Positions 26,924 through 35,899 of a stretch of 64,000 nt of DNA are shown piece by piece. The notes below the pieces were generated by a model. That model had not been told where the DNA came from. It saw only the letters and a list, made by a program, of their open reading frames with translations, and ran no database searches. Source of the stretch: an archaeon (GTDB lineage: Archaea; Asgardarchaeota; Thorarchaeia; Thorarchaeales; Thorarchaeaceae); NCBI GenBank assembly GCA_024275415.1, contig JAJRZD010000043.1, positions 74,981 through 138,980 of the forward strand, read 5' to 3'. The position numbers were made by a program, and so were the translations under genes. How positions within the stretch are numbered: position 1 is the stretch's first letter; every line of letters begins with the position of its first letter.

Positions 26924-27958
26924 GTGTCAGAAGATAACCTTGTGCAAATTCGTGAATTGAAGAAATACTTCCCTCTCACCGGAGGTGTATTCAGGAAGGT
27001 AATCGGACGCGTCCATGCAGTAGACGATGTAGACCTTGATATCGTAAGAGGAGAAACCCTGGGTGTCGTAGGTGAATCAGGTTGTGGCAAGACCACCCTT
27101 GGACGGACAATCCTCCGTTTGCTTAACCCGACCAGCGGACAGATCATATTCGATGGAAAAGACATCACGCATCTAGGTGGGTCTGAGCTCCGTGAGGTTC
27201 GCAGACAGATGCAAATTGTCTTTCAGGATCCAATGGCATCCCTTAACCCACGGATTACTATCAAGAACTCTGTAGGTGAGCCTCTTGTCGTGAATGGAAT
27301 CGCCAAAGGCCCAAGGATGCGTGACATGGTACTCGAACTACTACAGAAAGTCGGTCTGACCGAGGCACATCTGAACAGGTTCCCTCACGAATTCAGTGGT
27401 GGACAAAGGCAACGTATTTGCATCGCCCGTGCGCTTGCGCTAAATCCAAAGTTCATCGTGATGGATGAGCCAACATCCAGCACCGATGTTTCTGTGCAGG
27501 CTCAGACTTTGAACCTTATGAAAGACCTCCAAGACGAATTCGGTCTTACCTATATGTTCATCTCTCACGATCTAAGTGTAGTGAAACACATGAGTGACCG
27601 GATAGCTGTCATGTATCTCGGAAAGATAGTGGAACTGACACCACATGATATCTTCAAGGAAGCGATGCATCCTTACACGTTCGCTCTCGTATCAGCAGTC
27701 CCAATCCCAGACCCACGATTCGCTGGAAAGGCAGCAATCCTGTCAGGTGAAGTCCCAAGTCCTATCAATCCGCCTACTGGTTGCAGATTCCATCCACGCT
27801 GTCCGTTTGCTCAGGATAGGTGTTCTAAAGACATACCCGAATTGCGTGACATGGGCAATGGACATCTTGTTGCCTGTCACTATGCTGGTACTCTAGACTT
27901 TGGCAGAAGTGCACAGCAGGAATATGCAGACTCCTTTGATGTTCCAGCGAATGCATGA
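26924..27958 (+). CDS. dppF: dipeptide ABC transporter ATPase, DppF type
   Basis: 344 residues from a GTG start following AGGAGG. Walker A is GESGCGKT, the Q-loop IVFQDPMASLNPR, the signature FSGGQRQR, Walker B FIVMDEPTSSTD and the H-loop ISHDLSV. The C-terminal GCRFHPRCPFAQDRC segment is the cysteine-rich tail typical of oligopeptide transporter ATPases. It forms the second nucleotide-binding subunit with DppD. The operon appears to continue into two small membrane protein genes. Confidence 0.93.
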   Translation: MSEDNLVQIRELKKYFPLTGGVFRKVIGRVHAVDDVDLDIVRGETLGVVGESGCGKTTLGRTILRLLNPTSGQIIFDGKDITHLGGSELREVRRQMQIVFQDPMASLNPRITIKNSVGEPLVVNGIAKGPRMRDMVLELLQKVGLTEAHLNRFPHEFSGGQRQRICIARALALNPKFIVMDEPTSSTDVSVQAQTLNLMKDLQDEFGLTYMFISHDLSVVKHMSDRIAVMYLGKIVELTPHDIFKEAMHPYTFALVSAVPIPDPRFAGKAAILSGEVPSPINPPTGCRFHPRCPFAQDRCSKDIPELRDMGNGHLVACHYAGTLDFGRSAQQEYADSFDVPANA

Positions 27959-27984
27959 TTTCTCAAGGTAACTGAAAATGAGAG

Positions 27985-28215
27985 ATGAGAGTCATGACGA
28001 AGTACTTCGATGACAACGAGTTTCGTGAATATGATTCTCAAGAACCAGATTGGAGTGAGTACGTCTATCAGGAGGAGAAAAGACCTTTACATCGTCTCAG
28101 TGCGGATGACTATGTGGCTCTCTTCATCGCAGCACTACAGACTATCTTTCTTCCTCTCGTGATTCTTGCAATCTTTCTTGTGATAGTGGGAGTTTTTTTG
28201 AGTGCATTCATCTAA
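27985..28215 (+). CDS. small single-helix membrane protein
   Basis: 76 residues: an acidic and aromatic N-terminal half (DDNEFREYDSQEPDWSEYVY), then one long hydrophobic helix (residues about 48-75) that runs to the C-terminus. A second ATG three codons in (MTKYF) is an alternative start. It follows dppF by 26 bp on the same strand and may belong to the transporter operon. I do not recognise the family. Confidence 0.55.
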   Translation: MRVMTKYFDDNEFREYDSQEPDWSEYVYQEEKRPLHRLSADDYVALFIAALQTIFLPLVILAIFLVIVGVFLSAFI

Positions 28216-28227
28216 GGGGGTCTGGAA

Positions 28228-28566
28228 TTGTCATCAAAGACAAAGCTCGTTCTCGAGTCGATGGTAATCGCTGCTGTACTTACCACAGTCGATATCGCCG
28301 TATCTTTTCTGGTACTTCTCTTTGATGCAACGCTCTCAATCTTATCAATAGTGTCCACTGTGTTATTCACCGAGTTCGCCATCATGCTTGTCATAGGTGG
28401 ATGTATGATGGCCCGAGAACCTTTGGATGACGATAAAAAGTATGACAGTGAAGGGAATCCTGTGACGGCATGGAAAATGACCTTAATCGGACGAAAGATT
28501 CTCTTAGGAGCACTATTCGTCTTTGCATTCTCGTTCCTGTTCTATGCCATTGATTTGGTCATCTGA
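28228..28566 (+). CDS. three-helix membrane protein
   Basis: 112 residues from a TTG start preceded by AAGGGGGT. Three hydrophobic helices (about residues 10-30, 32-55 and 90-112) with a charged loop MMAREPLDDDKKYDSEGNP between helices 2 and 3. It follows the previous small membrane gene by 12 bp, so it is likely co-transcribed, and overlaps the convergent gene by 8 bp. Function unknown. Confidence 0.55.
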   Translation: MSSKTKLVLESMVIAAVLTTVDIAVSFLVLLFDATLSILSIVSTVLFTEFAIMLVIGGCMMAREPLDDDKKYDSEGNPVTAWKMTLIGRKILLGALFVFAFSFLFYAIDLVI

Positions 28567-29329
28567 TAGGTTCAGGCATGTCCTTGTCATGCTTAACTCG
28601 TTGGTAGATCGTCTTTGGAATCACTATCAGAAGGATGACCGGGACTACGAAGAGGTATAAGATTGCCAAGGGCACTGAGAATTCCGAGATACGAATAGCA
28701 GGTTCCAGCAAGAAGAATATAGCAAACGAGGAAACGACAAAGGCAAGAATACTCGGGAGGGACTCGCCCCATGGAGCCGCAACAATGAAAAGCCCACCGA
28801 CCAACGAGGAAATCTTAATCCAAGTCGATATGCTTCTTCTGGCAAGTACTACATAGACGTAATCTTCATGATTCAAATTTGTGAGATCCTGTCTGACTAG
28901 TTCATCCAACAGTTGTTCTGAGAACCGAGGGTTCCCCGGGCCTATTGCCAGCGCTAGGCCGATGAGAAACACCACAAAAGCGGTTCCTGTGAATATGGTC
29001 GACACGAGAAAGACAAAACCAATGGCCATTCCAGCAATTCCAATCAAGAATGCAAGAAACATGCCCATGGAAAGAGTGTTATCTGCTAGATGCCGTTGAA
29101 TCGCATTTCCAATACGCCCGCTTTTCTTTCTGGTAAGATTCTCAAATATCCACTCGTAGGAATAACAGTGGGTGTACTCGGTCGAGCCTGAAAGATCTAT
29201 ATCCGTGACATTGTATGTGTCCTTGAGATATTCGTAAAGTCGTGCATATGACAAGAGTCTTCGCGTTCGATAAAGATTGAACGCCAGAACGAGTATTCCT
29301 GTCAGGAGCAGTGCTATAGTCAATTCCAT
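28559..29329 (-). CDS. multi-helix membrane protein
   Basis: 256 residues. A first helix at the N-terminus (LTIALLLTGILVLAFNLYRT) precedes a soluble stretch with YEYLKDTYNVTDIDLSGS and EYTHCYSYEWIFENL. About five more helices follow (residues about 90-125, 165-215 and 215-245), ending in a basic tail. The layout is a signal-anchor-like helix, a small cytosolic domain and a helix bundle. No motif that I recognise. It is read in the same direction as the gene at 29389-30231, 59 bp away. Confidence 0.55.
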   Translation of the reverse strand: MELTIALLLTGILVLAFNLYRTRRLLSYARLYEYLKDTYNVTDIDLSGSTEYTHCYSYEWIFENLTRKKSGRIGNAIQRHLADNTLSMGMFLAFLIGIAGMAIGFVFLVSTIFTGTAFVVFLIGLALAIGPGNPRFSEQLLDELVRQDLTNLNHEDYVYVVLARRSISTWIKISSLVGGLFIVAAPWGESLPSILAFVVSSFAIFFLLEPAIRISEFSVPLAILYLFVVPVILLIVIPKTIYQRVKHDKDMPEPIR

Positions 29330-29388
29330 GGCAGCGTCAACTTGTCCATTAGTTTATGGCCACCGACTGATTCTTAGTTTTAAATATG

Positions 29389-30231
29389 CTAGGGATTGGA
29401 CATCCGATTATAAAGAGCATGTATCCACAAATGATACCCAAGTACCGACCCAAGATCAGACACTCCCTTACTTGGCCTACCGATGAGAACGAGTACGTTC
29501 CCTGCAAGAGAGGTTTCGGGACGCTTCCCCACCTTCAGTCGGACATTCTCGCCCTGTGTTGCAATTTCTATCCCATTGTCGTAGAAGACCTTTGGGCTCT
29601 CAGAATAAGTATAATCAAGATCCTTCCGGGGATGCGGATGAAGTGTACATGATGCGTCTTTGTATTTGACTTTGAGAGATATCCTCGCCCACTCGTAATT
29701 TGGGGATCTGCTGTCTGAGTCAGGAATCTCGGGGATAAGAACTCTCCACGGAGAAAATGACTTCTTCAGAGCGCTGCGGGAAACGATACCACAAAAATCA
29801 CCTCCCTCGCCCTTTGCAGACAAGAGTAGTCGATCCGGATCCAGTTGGATATTGCAGATGGTTTCTTTGTATCGCACTGCACCGGACTTGTCCCGCGAGG
29901 CCTCATCCCAGTAGAACCACGGAATCGTGACCATCGGAAGCATCCTATCAGAGTGTGTTTCCTTTTTTCCCATCAATCTCCAAGTGGCATCGTTGATGAC
30001 ATACAATGACAACGAAACTGAAGGTTGTGTCGGGTGAAGCAGGTCAAGCACATCTCTTGAGGGATCTGTTTTTTCGCATCGCCTTAGTACCGTTTCTATC
30101 TGGTTATCGGATAGATTGCATGACTCGAAGCCTCCATGGATAGAAGATTCGAACAGGTCTCGGATTGTGATGCCATAAAGCGATTCGAAATCCTGTATCA
30201 TGTCCTCGGTGAGTTCCATCGGGGCTGACAT
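29389..30231 (-). CDS. soluble protein of unknown function
   Basis: 280 residues without membrane helices or signal peptide. A GAGGT sequence precedes the ATG by a few bases. The N-terminal third is helical and acidic (ELTEDMIQDFESLYGITIRD); the remainder is beta-rich with many aromatic residues (VTIPWFYWDEASRDK, PHPRKDLDYTYSESPKVFYD). Conserved-family motifs are not apparent to me. It is divergent from the gene at 30316. Probably a real gene by length and codon structure, but no function can be proposed. Confidence 0.55.
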   Translation of the reverse strand: MSAPMELTEDMIQDFESLYGITIRDLFESSIHGGFESCNLSDNQIETVLRRCEKTDPSRDVLDLLHPTQPSVSLSLYVINDATWRLMGKKETHSDRMLPMVTIPWFYWDEASRDKSGAVRYKETICNIQLDPDRLLLSAKGEGGDFCGIVSRSALKKSFSPWRVLIPEIPDSDSRSPNYEWARISLKVKYKDASCTLHPHPRKDLDYTYSESPKVFYDNGIEIATQGENVRLKVGKRPETSLAGNVLVLIGRPSKGVSDLGSVLGYHLWIHALYNRMSNP

Positions 30232-30315
30232 GGATTTACCTCAATACCTTTACCGAATAGGGTTTTTGGTAACCACAATCACCTCTGTGAGCAAGATTGA
30301 AATCGTGGTCTTCGG

Positions 30316-31173
30316 TTGAACGTACGACAATCATTGAAACACATAGAGATTACTTCCTTGGAACCTGACAACGCAGAGGATTGGGTCACTCTCTATAATG
30401 AGGAGATGCGGCACTCCGGTATGTTTGAGCCCCTCAGTCTACGCAGACTCGGCAAACTGAAGCCGGTCATCGAGAAGATTGGAGGTGTCTTCTGTTTGGC
30501 ATACCAGAATGGTATCCCTTCTGCTGCTTGCAGTTATATCGCTGATGCAGGACATAGCATCACAAGAATCACTGATTTCTGTACATCACCAAAACACCAT
30601 CACGGCGCTCGTGCATTGATAGATAAAATCCTCACAGAGAGTAGGAGCAAAAAAATAACGAATGTTCAGGCATGGATGCCAGTGGACTCCAGTACATCCC
30701 TCGATATCCTTGTAGAATACTTGTTCTCACCATCAATTGGTCGGCTTTTCATGAGGAATACCATGAACGAGAGACCCTTCTCATCTAAAATAAACCTGAA
30801 CCTGATTGAGAGTAGTGCTCAAGGCGAGGTCACAACTCTCCCTTTCGCGGAGCCCTTATCAATCCGTGCTCTAGTTGTAGGATTCGATGGGCAATGGCAG
30901 AAAGTTTCTACAATTGAAAAGCCAGAAAGCAATCTTTCACTCGTTGTATTCCAGTCTCAGAAACGAAAGCGCCATGTGTGGCTTTTCCAAAGGGGATCAC
31001 GTTCATTAGAACAGGAATTCCTGTCTTCTGTTCTCGACAGATTGTACAGCCAAGGAGTCAGAGCCGTCTATGCACAGATTGATGTAGCACTAGACCACCG
31101 CATACCTTTCGAAGAGTGTGGATTCCAGATGCTTGCGACCGATTTCTTATTGGAAGTCACATTGGAGTATTAG
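30316..31173 (+). CDS. probable GNAT-like acetyltransferase-fold protein
   Basis: 285 residues from a TTG start without a clear Shine-Dalgarno. The N-terminal half has features of a GNAT fold: CLAYQNGIPSAACSYIADAG (beta strands 3-4) and DFCTSPKHHHGARALIDKIL, where the usual pyrophosphate loop R/QxxGxG/A is reduced to KHHHGA. The C-terminal half (FLSSVLDRLYSQGVRAVYAQ, then PFEECGFQML) looks like a second, degenerate GNAT unit with the typical 'xxxGF' ending. A tandem GNAT arrangement is inferred and the call is tentative. It is convergent with the ATPase at 31177, 3 bp apart. Confidence 0.45.
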   Translation: MNVRQSLKHIEITSLEPDNAEDWVTLYNEEMRHSGMFEPLSLRRLGKLKPVIEKIGGVFCLAYQNGIPSAACSYIADAGHSITRITDFCTSPKHHHGARALIDKILTESRSKKITNVQAWMPVDSSTSLDILVEYLFSPSIGRLFMRNTMNERPFSSKINLNLIESSAQGEVTTLPFAEPLSIRALVVGFDGQWQKVSTIEKPESNLSLVVFQSQKRKRHVWLFQRGSRSLEQEFLSSVLDRLYSQGVRAVYAQIDVALDHRIPFEECGFQMLATDFLLEVTLEY

Positions 31174-31176
31174 TAC

Positions 31177-32259
31177 TCACTCATCATCCTTTATATCCTC
31201 GAATCGATGACACCTAATCCAATGGTCAGGTTCCACTTCTCGATAGTGAGGAATTTCCTGTAAACAGATGTCAATCGCATAGTCGCATCTCGGATGGAAC
31301 GGACATCCGCTAGGGATATTATGGGGGTCAGGAGGTTCACCTCGAATTCCTCGAAGCATGGGTCTCTTCCCGCCGGCTCGCATCCGCATCATCATGATGG
31401 TAGGAAATGATTGCATCAGCCCTTTTGTGTATGGATGCCCAGGGTGATGGAACATCTGCACGGCATCACCAATCTCCATGATCTTTCCAGCATACATTAC
31501 GGCAACCCTGTCAGCCAGCTCAGCAATAACTCCGGCATCGTGACTGATTAGGATGATAGATACGCCAAACTCCTCTCGGATCATCTGGAGCACATTGAGG
31601 ATCTGGCGTTGAATCGTGACATCGAGGGCACTAGTCGGCTCATCAGCAATCACAAGATACGGGCCAGAGATGAGTGCCATGGCGATCAGGATTCGCTGAG
31701 CTTCACCACCTGAGAACGAACTGGGATCGAGGACATATCTGGTTCCCGAGTCAGCAAGGCGTACAAGGTTCAGGTAGTCAAGCACCTTCTTCTTCATCTC
31801 AATGAGCCGAACACTTTCATCATGGATCTCCAAGGGCTCACCGGTCTGCATACCTACTGAATACTGTGGGTTCAATGCATGGGTCAACCCCTGTGGGATC
31901 ATCGAGATTTCCGCACCCCTCAGCTTGACGAGCTCGTCGGAATCCATAGAGAAGATGTCTCTTCCTCTGAATATCACCCGACCTCGCGCACCAGCCCGTT
32001 CCTCACTCTCAGAATCAAACTCCTTTAGTAATCCGGGGATGTTAGACGAACCCGCTGAGAAACGGGCCAGTCTATTGAAAAGACCAACAAGGGATAGAGC
32101 GAGCGAACTTTTCCCACAACCACTCTCACCAAGGATGCCTAAGCATTCCCCAGCCTTCACCTCGAATGAAACATCTTGAACCGCTTTGATCAATCCTTTT
32201 TTCGACGCATAGTATGCGTGCAAGTTCTCGACCTTGAGGATGATTTCGTCAGTGTCCAC
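31177..32259 (-). CDS. Opp/Dpp-type ABC ATPase, canonical motifs, orphan
   Basis: About 361 residues from GTG 32259; a longer frame up to 32334 adds an unlikely hydrophobic leader. Walker A is GESGCGKS, the Q-loop ISMIPQGLTHALNP, the signature FSGGEAQR, Walker B LVIADEPTSALD and the H-loop ISHDAGV, all intact. About 45 residues are inserted between Walker A and the Q-loop (SAGSSNIPGLLKEFDSESEE and following). The oligopeptide-type cysteine tail GCPFHPRCDYAIDIC is present. No permease or binding protein is adjacent. Its closest relative in the window is the ATPase at 32965-34095, and the two probably act as a pair. The DinB gene lies between them on the other strand. Confidence 0.9.
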   Translation of the reverse strand: MDTDEIILKVENLHAYYASKKGLIKAVQDVSFEVKAGECLGILGESGCGKSSLALSLVGLFNRLARFSAGSSNIPGLLKEFDSESEERAGARGRVIFRGRDIFSMDSDELVKLRGAEISMIPQGLTHALNPQYSVGMQTGEPLEIHDESVRLIEMKKKVLDYLNLVRLADSGTRYVLDPSSFSGGEAQRILIAMALISGPYLVIADEPTSALDVTIQRQILNVLQMIREEFGVSIILISHDAGVIAELADRVAVMYAGKIMEIGDAVQMFHHPGHPYTKGLMQSFPTIMMMRMRAGGKRPMLRGIRGEPPDPHNIPSGCPFHPRCDYAIDICLQEIPHYREVEPDHWIRCHRFEDIKDDE

Positions 32260-32440
32260 GATAACCACATACAAGACAACATAGGACCCTGTTATTAATA
32301 ATGTTGGAGCACGCACGCGTACTCTTTGATACATCAGATGCCTGTTTCATCCTGAAGAAAGCATTAGAGCAGATGTATATATCCCCGCAATGTACTTCTA
32401 GGTGTGAAACAAAGCATGTTCCACCAAGTGATGTGATAAA

Positions 32441-32968
32441 ATGGATGAGGAATGGTTTCGCAAGATGCTGATAGAGGCACATGACAATCAGCGCCAGCAT
32501 CTGAAATGGATCATAGGAGGCTTATCAAGAGAGGAGTTAGCCAAGACTGTTTCTCCTGACGAACAATTTCCTAGCATACAGGCTCTGCTCTGGCATATTG
32601 CAGCTGCTGAAACTTACTGGTTTTACAAGTCCGGTCATTCAATAGGTTCACGATTCGAGGGGGATGATCTTGACACTATCCTGAAGAAACTGGACGAGAA
32701 CGCTGAGCGAATCCCCGAGGTCATCAATACATGCAGTCTAGAACAGCTCAGAATCGTGCCTCCATCTCCAGAGGGTGGCCCATCAGTGTCATGGGCATCT
32801 CTCCGAACCTTCTTGCATGCGATATATCACACGGCTCAGATTGCCAAGATTCGTAGGATGATAGGTGCAACGCCTCTACCCACTGAAGATAACACACTCT
32901 GGAGTAGTGCGATAGATTCGGTGTTGAACATAGTACACGGACTGCTTCACGACTCGATCCAATTCTAA
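32441..32968 (+). CDS. DinB-superfamily four-helix protein
   Basis: 175 residues, all helical. The metal-binding histidine pattern of the DinB/YfiT family is visible: WHIAAAETYW (first His, about residue 53) and LHAIYHTAQIAKIRRM (two His four residues apart, about residues 125-130). DinB-like proteins include thiol-dependent S-transferases and many of unknown role. It sits between two minus-strand ABC ATPases and overlaps the end of one of them by 4 bp. Its substrate cannot be inferred. Confidence 0.75.
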   Translation: MDEEWFRKMLIEAHDNQRQHLKWIIGGLSREELAKTVSPDEQFPSIQALLWHIAAAETYWFYKSGHSIGSRFEGDDLDTILKKLDENAERIPEVINTCSLEQLRIVPPSPEGGPSVSWASLRTFLHAIYHTAQIAKIRRMIGATPLPTEDNTLWSSAIDSVLNIVHGLLHDSIQF

Positions 32969-34095
32969 AGTTCGAAATCCGGCAGTTCGCCAAATCTATG
33001 GCAGGCAAGCCAATGGTCAGGCTCGATCTCTCTGTATGTGGGTTCCTGTTCCTTGCATATATCGACGCAGTATTCACAGCGTTGGTGAAAGATACAACCC
33101 TGCGGAGTGTTTGTCAGGTCTGGTGGAGTGCCGGGAATCCCTCGCAGAAGAAGGCCCTTCTCTCGAATCTTTCGCATCATTTCCATTGAGGGATTGCTGA
33201 GCAGGAATGCTCTTGTGAAGGGATGGCTGGGCCTCTTTAAGATGGTCACCACATCCGCAAACTCGACCAGTTTTCCGCCAGTCATCACACCTATTCTGTC
33301 AGCAGAATCAGCCAGCAGTCCATGGTCATTACTGATTATCAACATTGACAAGTTCATCTTCTCCTTCATGATTCGAATCGCTTCCATGATCCTGTGCTGG
33401 ACACCGACATCTAATGCCGTTGTAGGCTCATCCAGTATTATGAAAGCAGGATTCATTATCAGGGCCATCGCGATAAGGATTCTCTGATCTTCTCCCATGC
33501 TGAACTCCTTTGGCTTCAGAGCTTTCCTGATATCTACATCCCCCAGCTCTACGAGGTCGAGCGCCTGAAGGACACGACGCAACACCTCTCGTTCATAAAG
33601 GACATCGTCATCATCATGTGCCCACAGTGCCTCTGCAGTCTGCAACCCGATGTTAGTATAGGGATTCAGTGAACGAGTGGTGCTCTGAGGCACGTATGTT
33701 ATCTCAGCCCCCCGTATCTTCCTGAACTCCTTGTCAGATAGAGAAAGAAGATCTTTTCCTTTGTAGAATATCTCTCCCTCGACTCCTGGTAGATCTTCGC
33801 CCACATCGGCCATAGAGCGACCTTTTTTCTTTACCTTCATTCGCTCATTCCAGAGCCTACGGTTCTCCTCGTTACCAGAACTAGATCCGAACTTTGCAAT
33901 GTCCTCGAATATACCGAGGATCGCAAGCGCAATCGTCGTCTTTCCCGAGCCCGACTCACCGAAGATACCAACAGCCTCTCCTTCACGTACATTGAAACTG
34001 ACATCACGAACCGCCTTGACCAATCCTTTCGTTGATGTATAGTACGCGTGGAGACCCTTGACCTCCAGAATGTATTCACCCTTCTCCTCTGACAT
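32965..34095 (-). CDS. Opp/Dpp-type ABC ATPase with degenerate signature and H-loop
   Basis: About 376 residues, taking MSEEKGEYILEV as the start. Walker A is intact (GESGSGKT), as are the Q-loop (YVPQSTTRSLNP) and Walker B (FIILDEPTTALD). However, the signature LSGGQ position reads FSMGEDQR, and the H-loop His is replaced by Asn (ISNDHGL). Both changes are expected to impair hydrolysis at sites using this subunit. It shares with the 31177 ATPase the N-terminal LHAYYxSxKGLxKAVxDVSF pattern and the long insert after Walker A. A pair with one canonical and one degenerate ATPase is plausible. No permeases are adjacent. Confidence 0.88.
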   Translation of the reverse strand: MSEEKGEYILEVKGLHAYYTSTKGLVKAVRDVSFNVREGEAVGIFGESGSGKTTIALAILGIFEDIAKFGSSSGNEENRRLWNERMKVKKKGRSMADVGEDLPGVEGEIFYKGKDLLSLSDKEFRKIRGAEITYVPQSTTRSLNPYTNIGLQTAEALWAHDDDDVLYEREVLRRVLQALDLVELGDVDIRKALKPKEFSMGEDQRILIAMALIMNPAFIILDEPTTALDVGVQHRIMEAIRIMKEKMNLSMLIISNDHGLLADSADRIGVMTGGKLVEFADVVTILKRPSHPFTRAFLLSNPSMEMMRKIREKGLLLRGIPGTPPDLTNTPQGCIFHQRCEYCVDICKEQEPTYREIEPDHWLACHRFGELPDFEL

Positions 34096-34190
34096 GATAT
34101 GAAACATATCCATCAACGCAGAAATACCCTACTAATGACGCACCTTCAGACCAGCATTGTTAAAATCAGGCGGGACTCTTCCAGTGCCTG

Positions 34191-35420
34191 ATGAGTCTGA
34201 GCATCGCTGATGGAACAGATTGGAACATCATGGCTATCTACTTGTCCTTTGCCCTACAGAGCCTAGGTCAGGCAATCTCATGGCAGTTCGGTACATTTTT
34301 CTTGCAAGGCGAGCTGGGCGTCGAGAGCTATGTGCTCCTGACTGTCATCTGGTCTATCCCAACTTTTGTCACAATGATGGGAGCAAGCTCATGGGGGTCG
34401 TATTCAGATCGAAGGGGGCGAAGAAAACCCTTCATGCTGCTAGGCTTCCTTGGCTTCTCAATGACATTCCTCCTTTTCTCATTCATACGGGACAGCACAG
34501 AGTGGTTCATCATTTCTGTGGTGGGTGCGGCATTTTCCTCTGCAGCAATACCTTCAGGTCAAGCATTGGCTACCACGGCGACTCTCAAAAAAGGAGAACG
34601 CCTAGGGCTGCTTCTTGTTGCACAGTCGGCTGGTTGGTTCGTCGGCGCATTGAGCAGCGGTTTCCTTTACGACCTCATTGGTATGCTCGAACTCTATCGG
34701 ATCGCAGCTGTCGCTTGTTTCTCAGCCACTTTCATCTGCTGGCGCTACGTGCGAGACTACGAGTTCGACCCCAATGAAATCAGAAAACAGCCCTCTGTCA
34801 CCACACTATTACGAAGACCGGGGATGGCGCGGCTTTCCCTAGCAGCAGGACTCAGCGCGTTAGGGGTCAGCTCTATCGTGACCATGATGGCAATAATGAT
34901 AGTGAACGAACTGGGAGGAGCCGCGTACTACGTGGGTCTTGCGAATTCTGGCGCGACCATTCTTGCAGTCGTCATCACAGGATTCATCGGACGTATCATC
35001 GATAAGAAAGGTCCTGGGAACGTCCTCGTTCTTGCATACCTATCATACGCACTGTTTGCAGTGGGCTTCGCACTCGCCCAAGATGCCATCACTGCATCAC
35101 TACTCTACGCCTTACCTATCTATCCCTTGTCGAACACGGCTGCATTCTCGTTCGCAGCACTCCTGTCTGGAGATGAAGAACGTGGTGGTGCGATGGGCAT
35201 TGTGAACGGAGCACAGAACGCAGGCACTGCTATAGGGCCCATTGTCGGAGGCGTCTTTGCTGAATTCATTTTCTTTGCTGTGCAGCCGATATCATGGATC
35301 AATATGGTCTTCAACATCATCTCATGTATTCTTGCTGTTTCACTGTTGCCCTTATCTAGAAAGTTGCATAGGAAACAGTTTCAAAATAGCAACAGTCTAC
35401 CTAATCCCGAAGTCAACTGA
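34191..35420 (+). CDS. major facilitator superfamily transporter
   Basis: 409 residues with about 12 membrane helices. The loop between helices 2 and 3 has the MFS motif A form GSYSDRRGRRKPFMLLG, and the matching second-half loop is GRIIDKKGPGNVLVL. A central charged loop (DYEFDPNEIRKQPSVTT) separates the two six-helix bundles. This is a secondary transporter or drug/metabolite exporter; the substrate is not predictable. It overlaps the convergent downstream gene by 8 bp. Confidence 0.88.
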   Translation: MSLSIADGTDWNIMAIYLSFALQSLGQAISWQFGTFFLQGELGVESYVLLTVIWSIPTFVTMMGASSWGSYSDRRGRRKPFMLLGFLGFSMTFLLFSFIRDSTEWFIISVVGAAFSSAAIPSGQALATTATLKKGERLGLLLVAQSAGWFVGALSSGFLYDLIGMLELYRIAAVACFSATFICWRYVRDYEFDPNEIRKQPSVTTLLRRPGMARLSLAAGLSALGVSSIVTMMAIMIVNELGGAAYYVGLANSGATILAVVITGFIGRIIDKKGPGNVLVLAYLSYALFAVGFALAQDAITASLLYALPIYPLSNTAAFSFAALLSGDEERGGAMGIVNGAQNAGTAIGPIVGGVFAEFIFFAVQPISWINMVFNIISCILAVSLLPLSRKLHRKQFQNSNSLPNPEVN

Positions 35421-35778
35421 CTATCTTCGTCTGGATAGCTGCCCCACAAGATGGACATTGAGCCTCATATGTATCTGACCAGACCAACTTGCTCAGGACA
35501 ATCTTCTCGCCACAATATTGGCACATTGTCGGAAACACATACGAGGAATGGATACTATCAAGGATAGCCTGTTCCTCAGCCTCAAGCCGGTATGACCTCA
35601 CTATAGCCTCATTGATGACCATTCGTTGTTCATTGAGCTGAGTAAGCCCCAGCTCAAGACAACCATAGCCTATGAGGAAGTAGATAGACAGACCGAACGT
35701 GAATGGGGCAAGCAGTACGCAGACAAAGCACACAATACCGACCCTTATGCCGGCTATCCCTTGTCTTCTTTCTTCCAA
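35413..35778 (-). CDS. membrane protein with C-terminal zinc ribbon
   Basis: 121 residues. One or two N-terminal hydrophobic helices (IRVGIVCFVCVLLAPFTFGL and SIYFLIGYGCLELGL) are followed by a helical linker and a C-terminal zinc ribbon with CQYCGEK and CPSCGAA. The start (TTG) is uncertain. Small membrane-anchored zinc ribbons are common in archaea; the function is unknown. Confidence 0.6.
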   Translation of the reverse strand: MEERRQGIAGIRVGIVCFVCVLLAPFTFGLSIYFLIGYGCLELGLTQLNEQRMVINEAIVRSYRLEAEEQAILDSIHSSYVFPTMCQYCGEKIVLSKLVWSDTYEAQCPSCGAAIQTKIVS

Positions 35779-35899
35779 CTCCCAACACCATTAGTATGTT
35801 CTCATGGAACTTTATGAACATATGCAATTATAGATTTCTAGTATCGGTAGTTGTGCTGTTGGCCTTGACGAAGGGTTTCAAACGTCGTGAATGTCTGTC

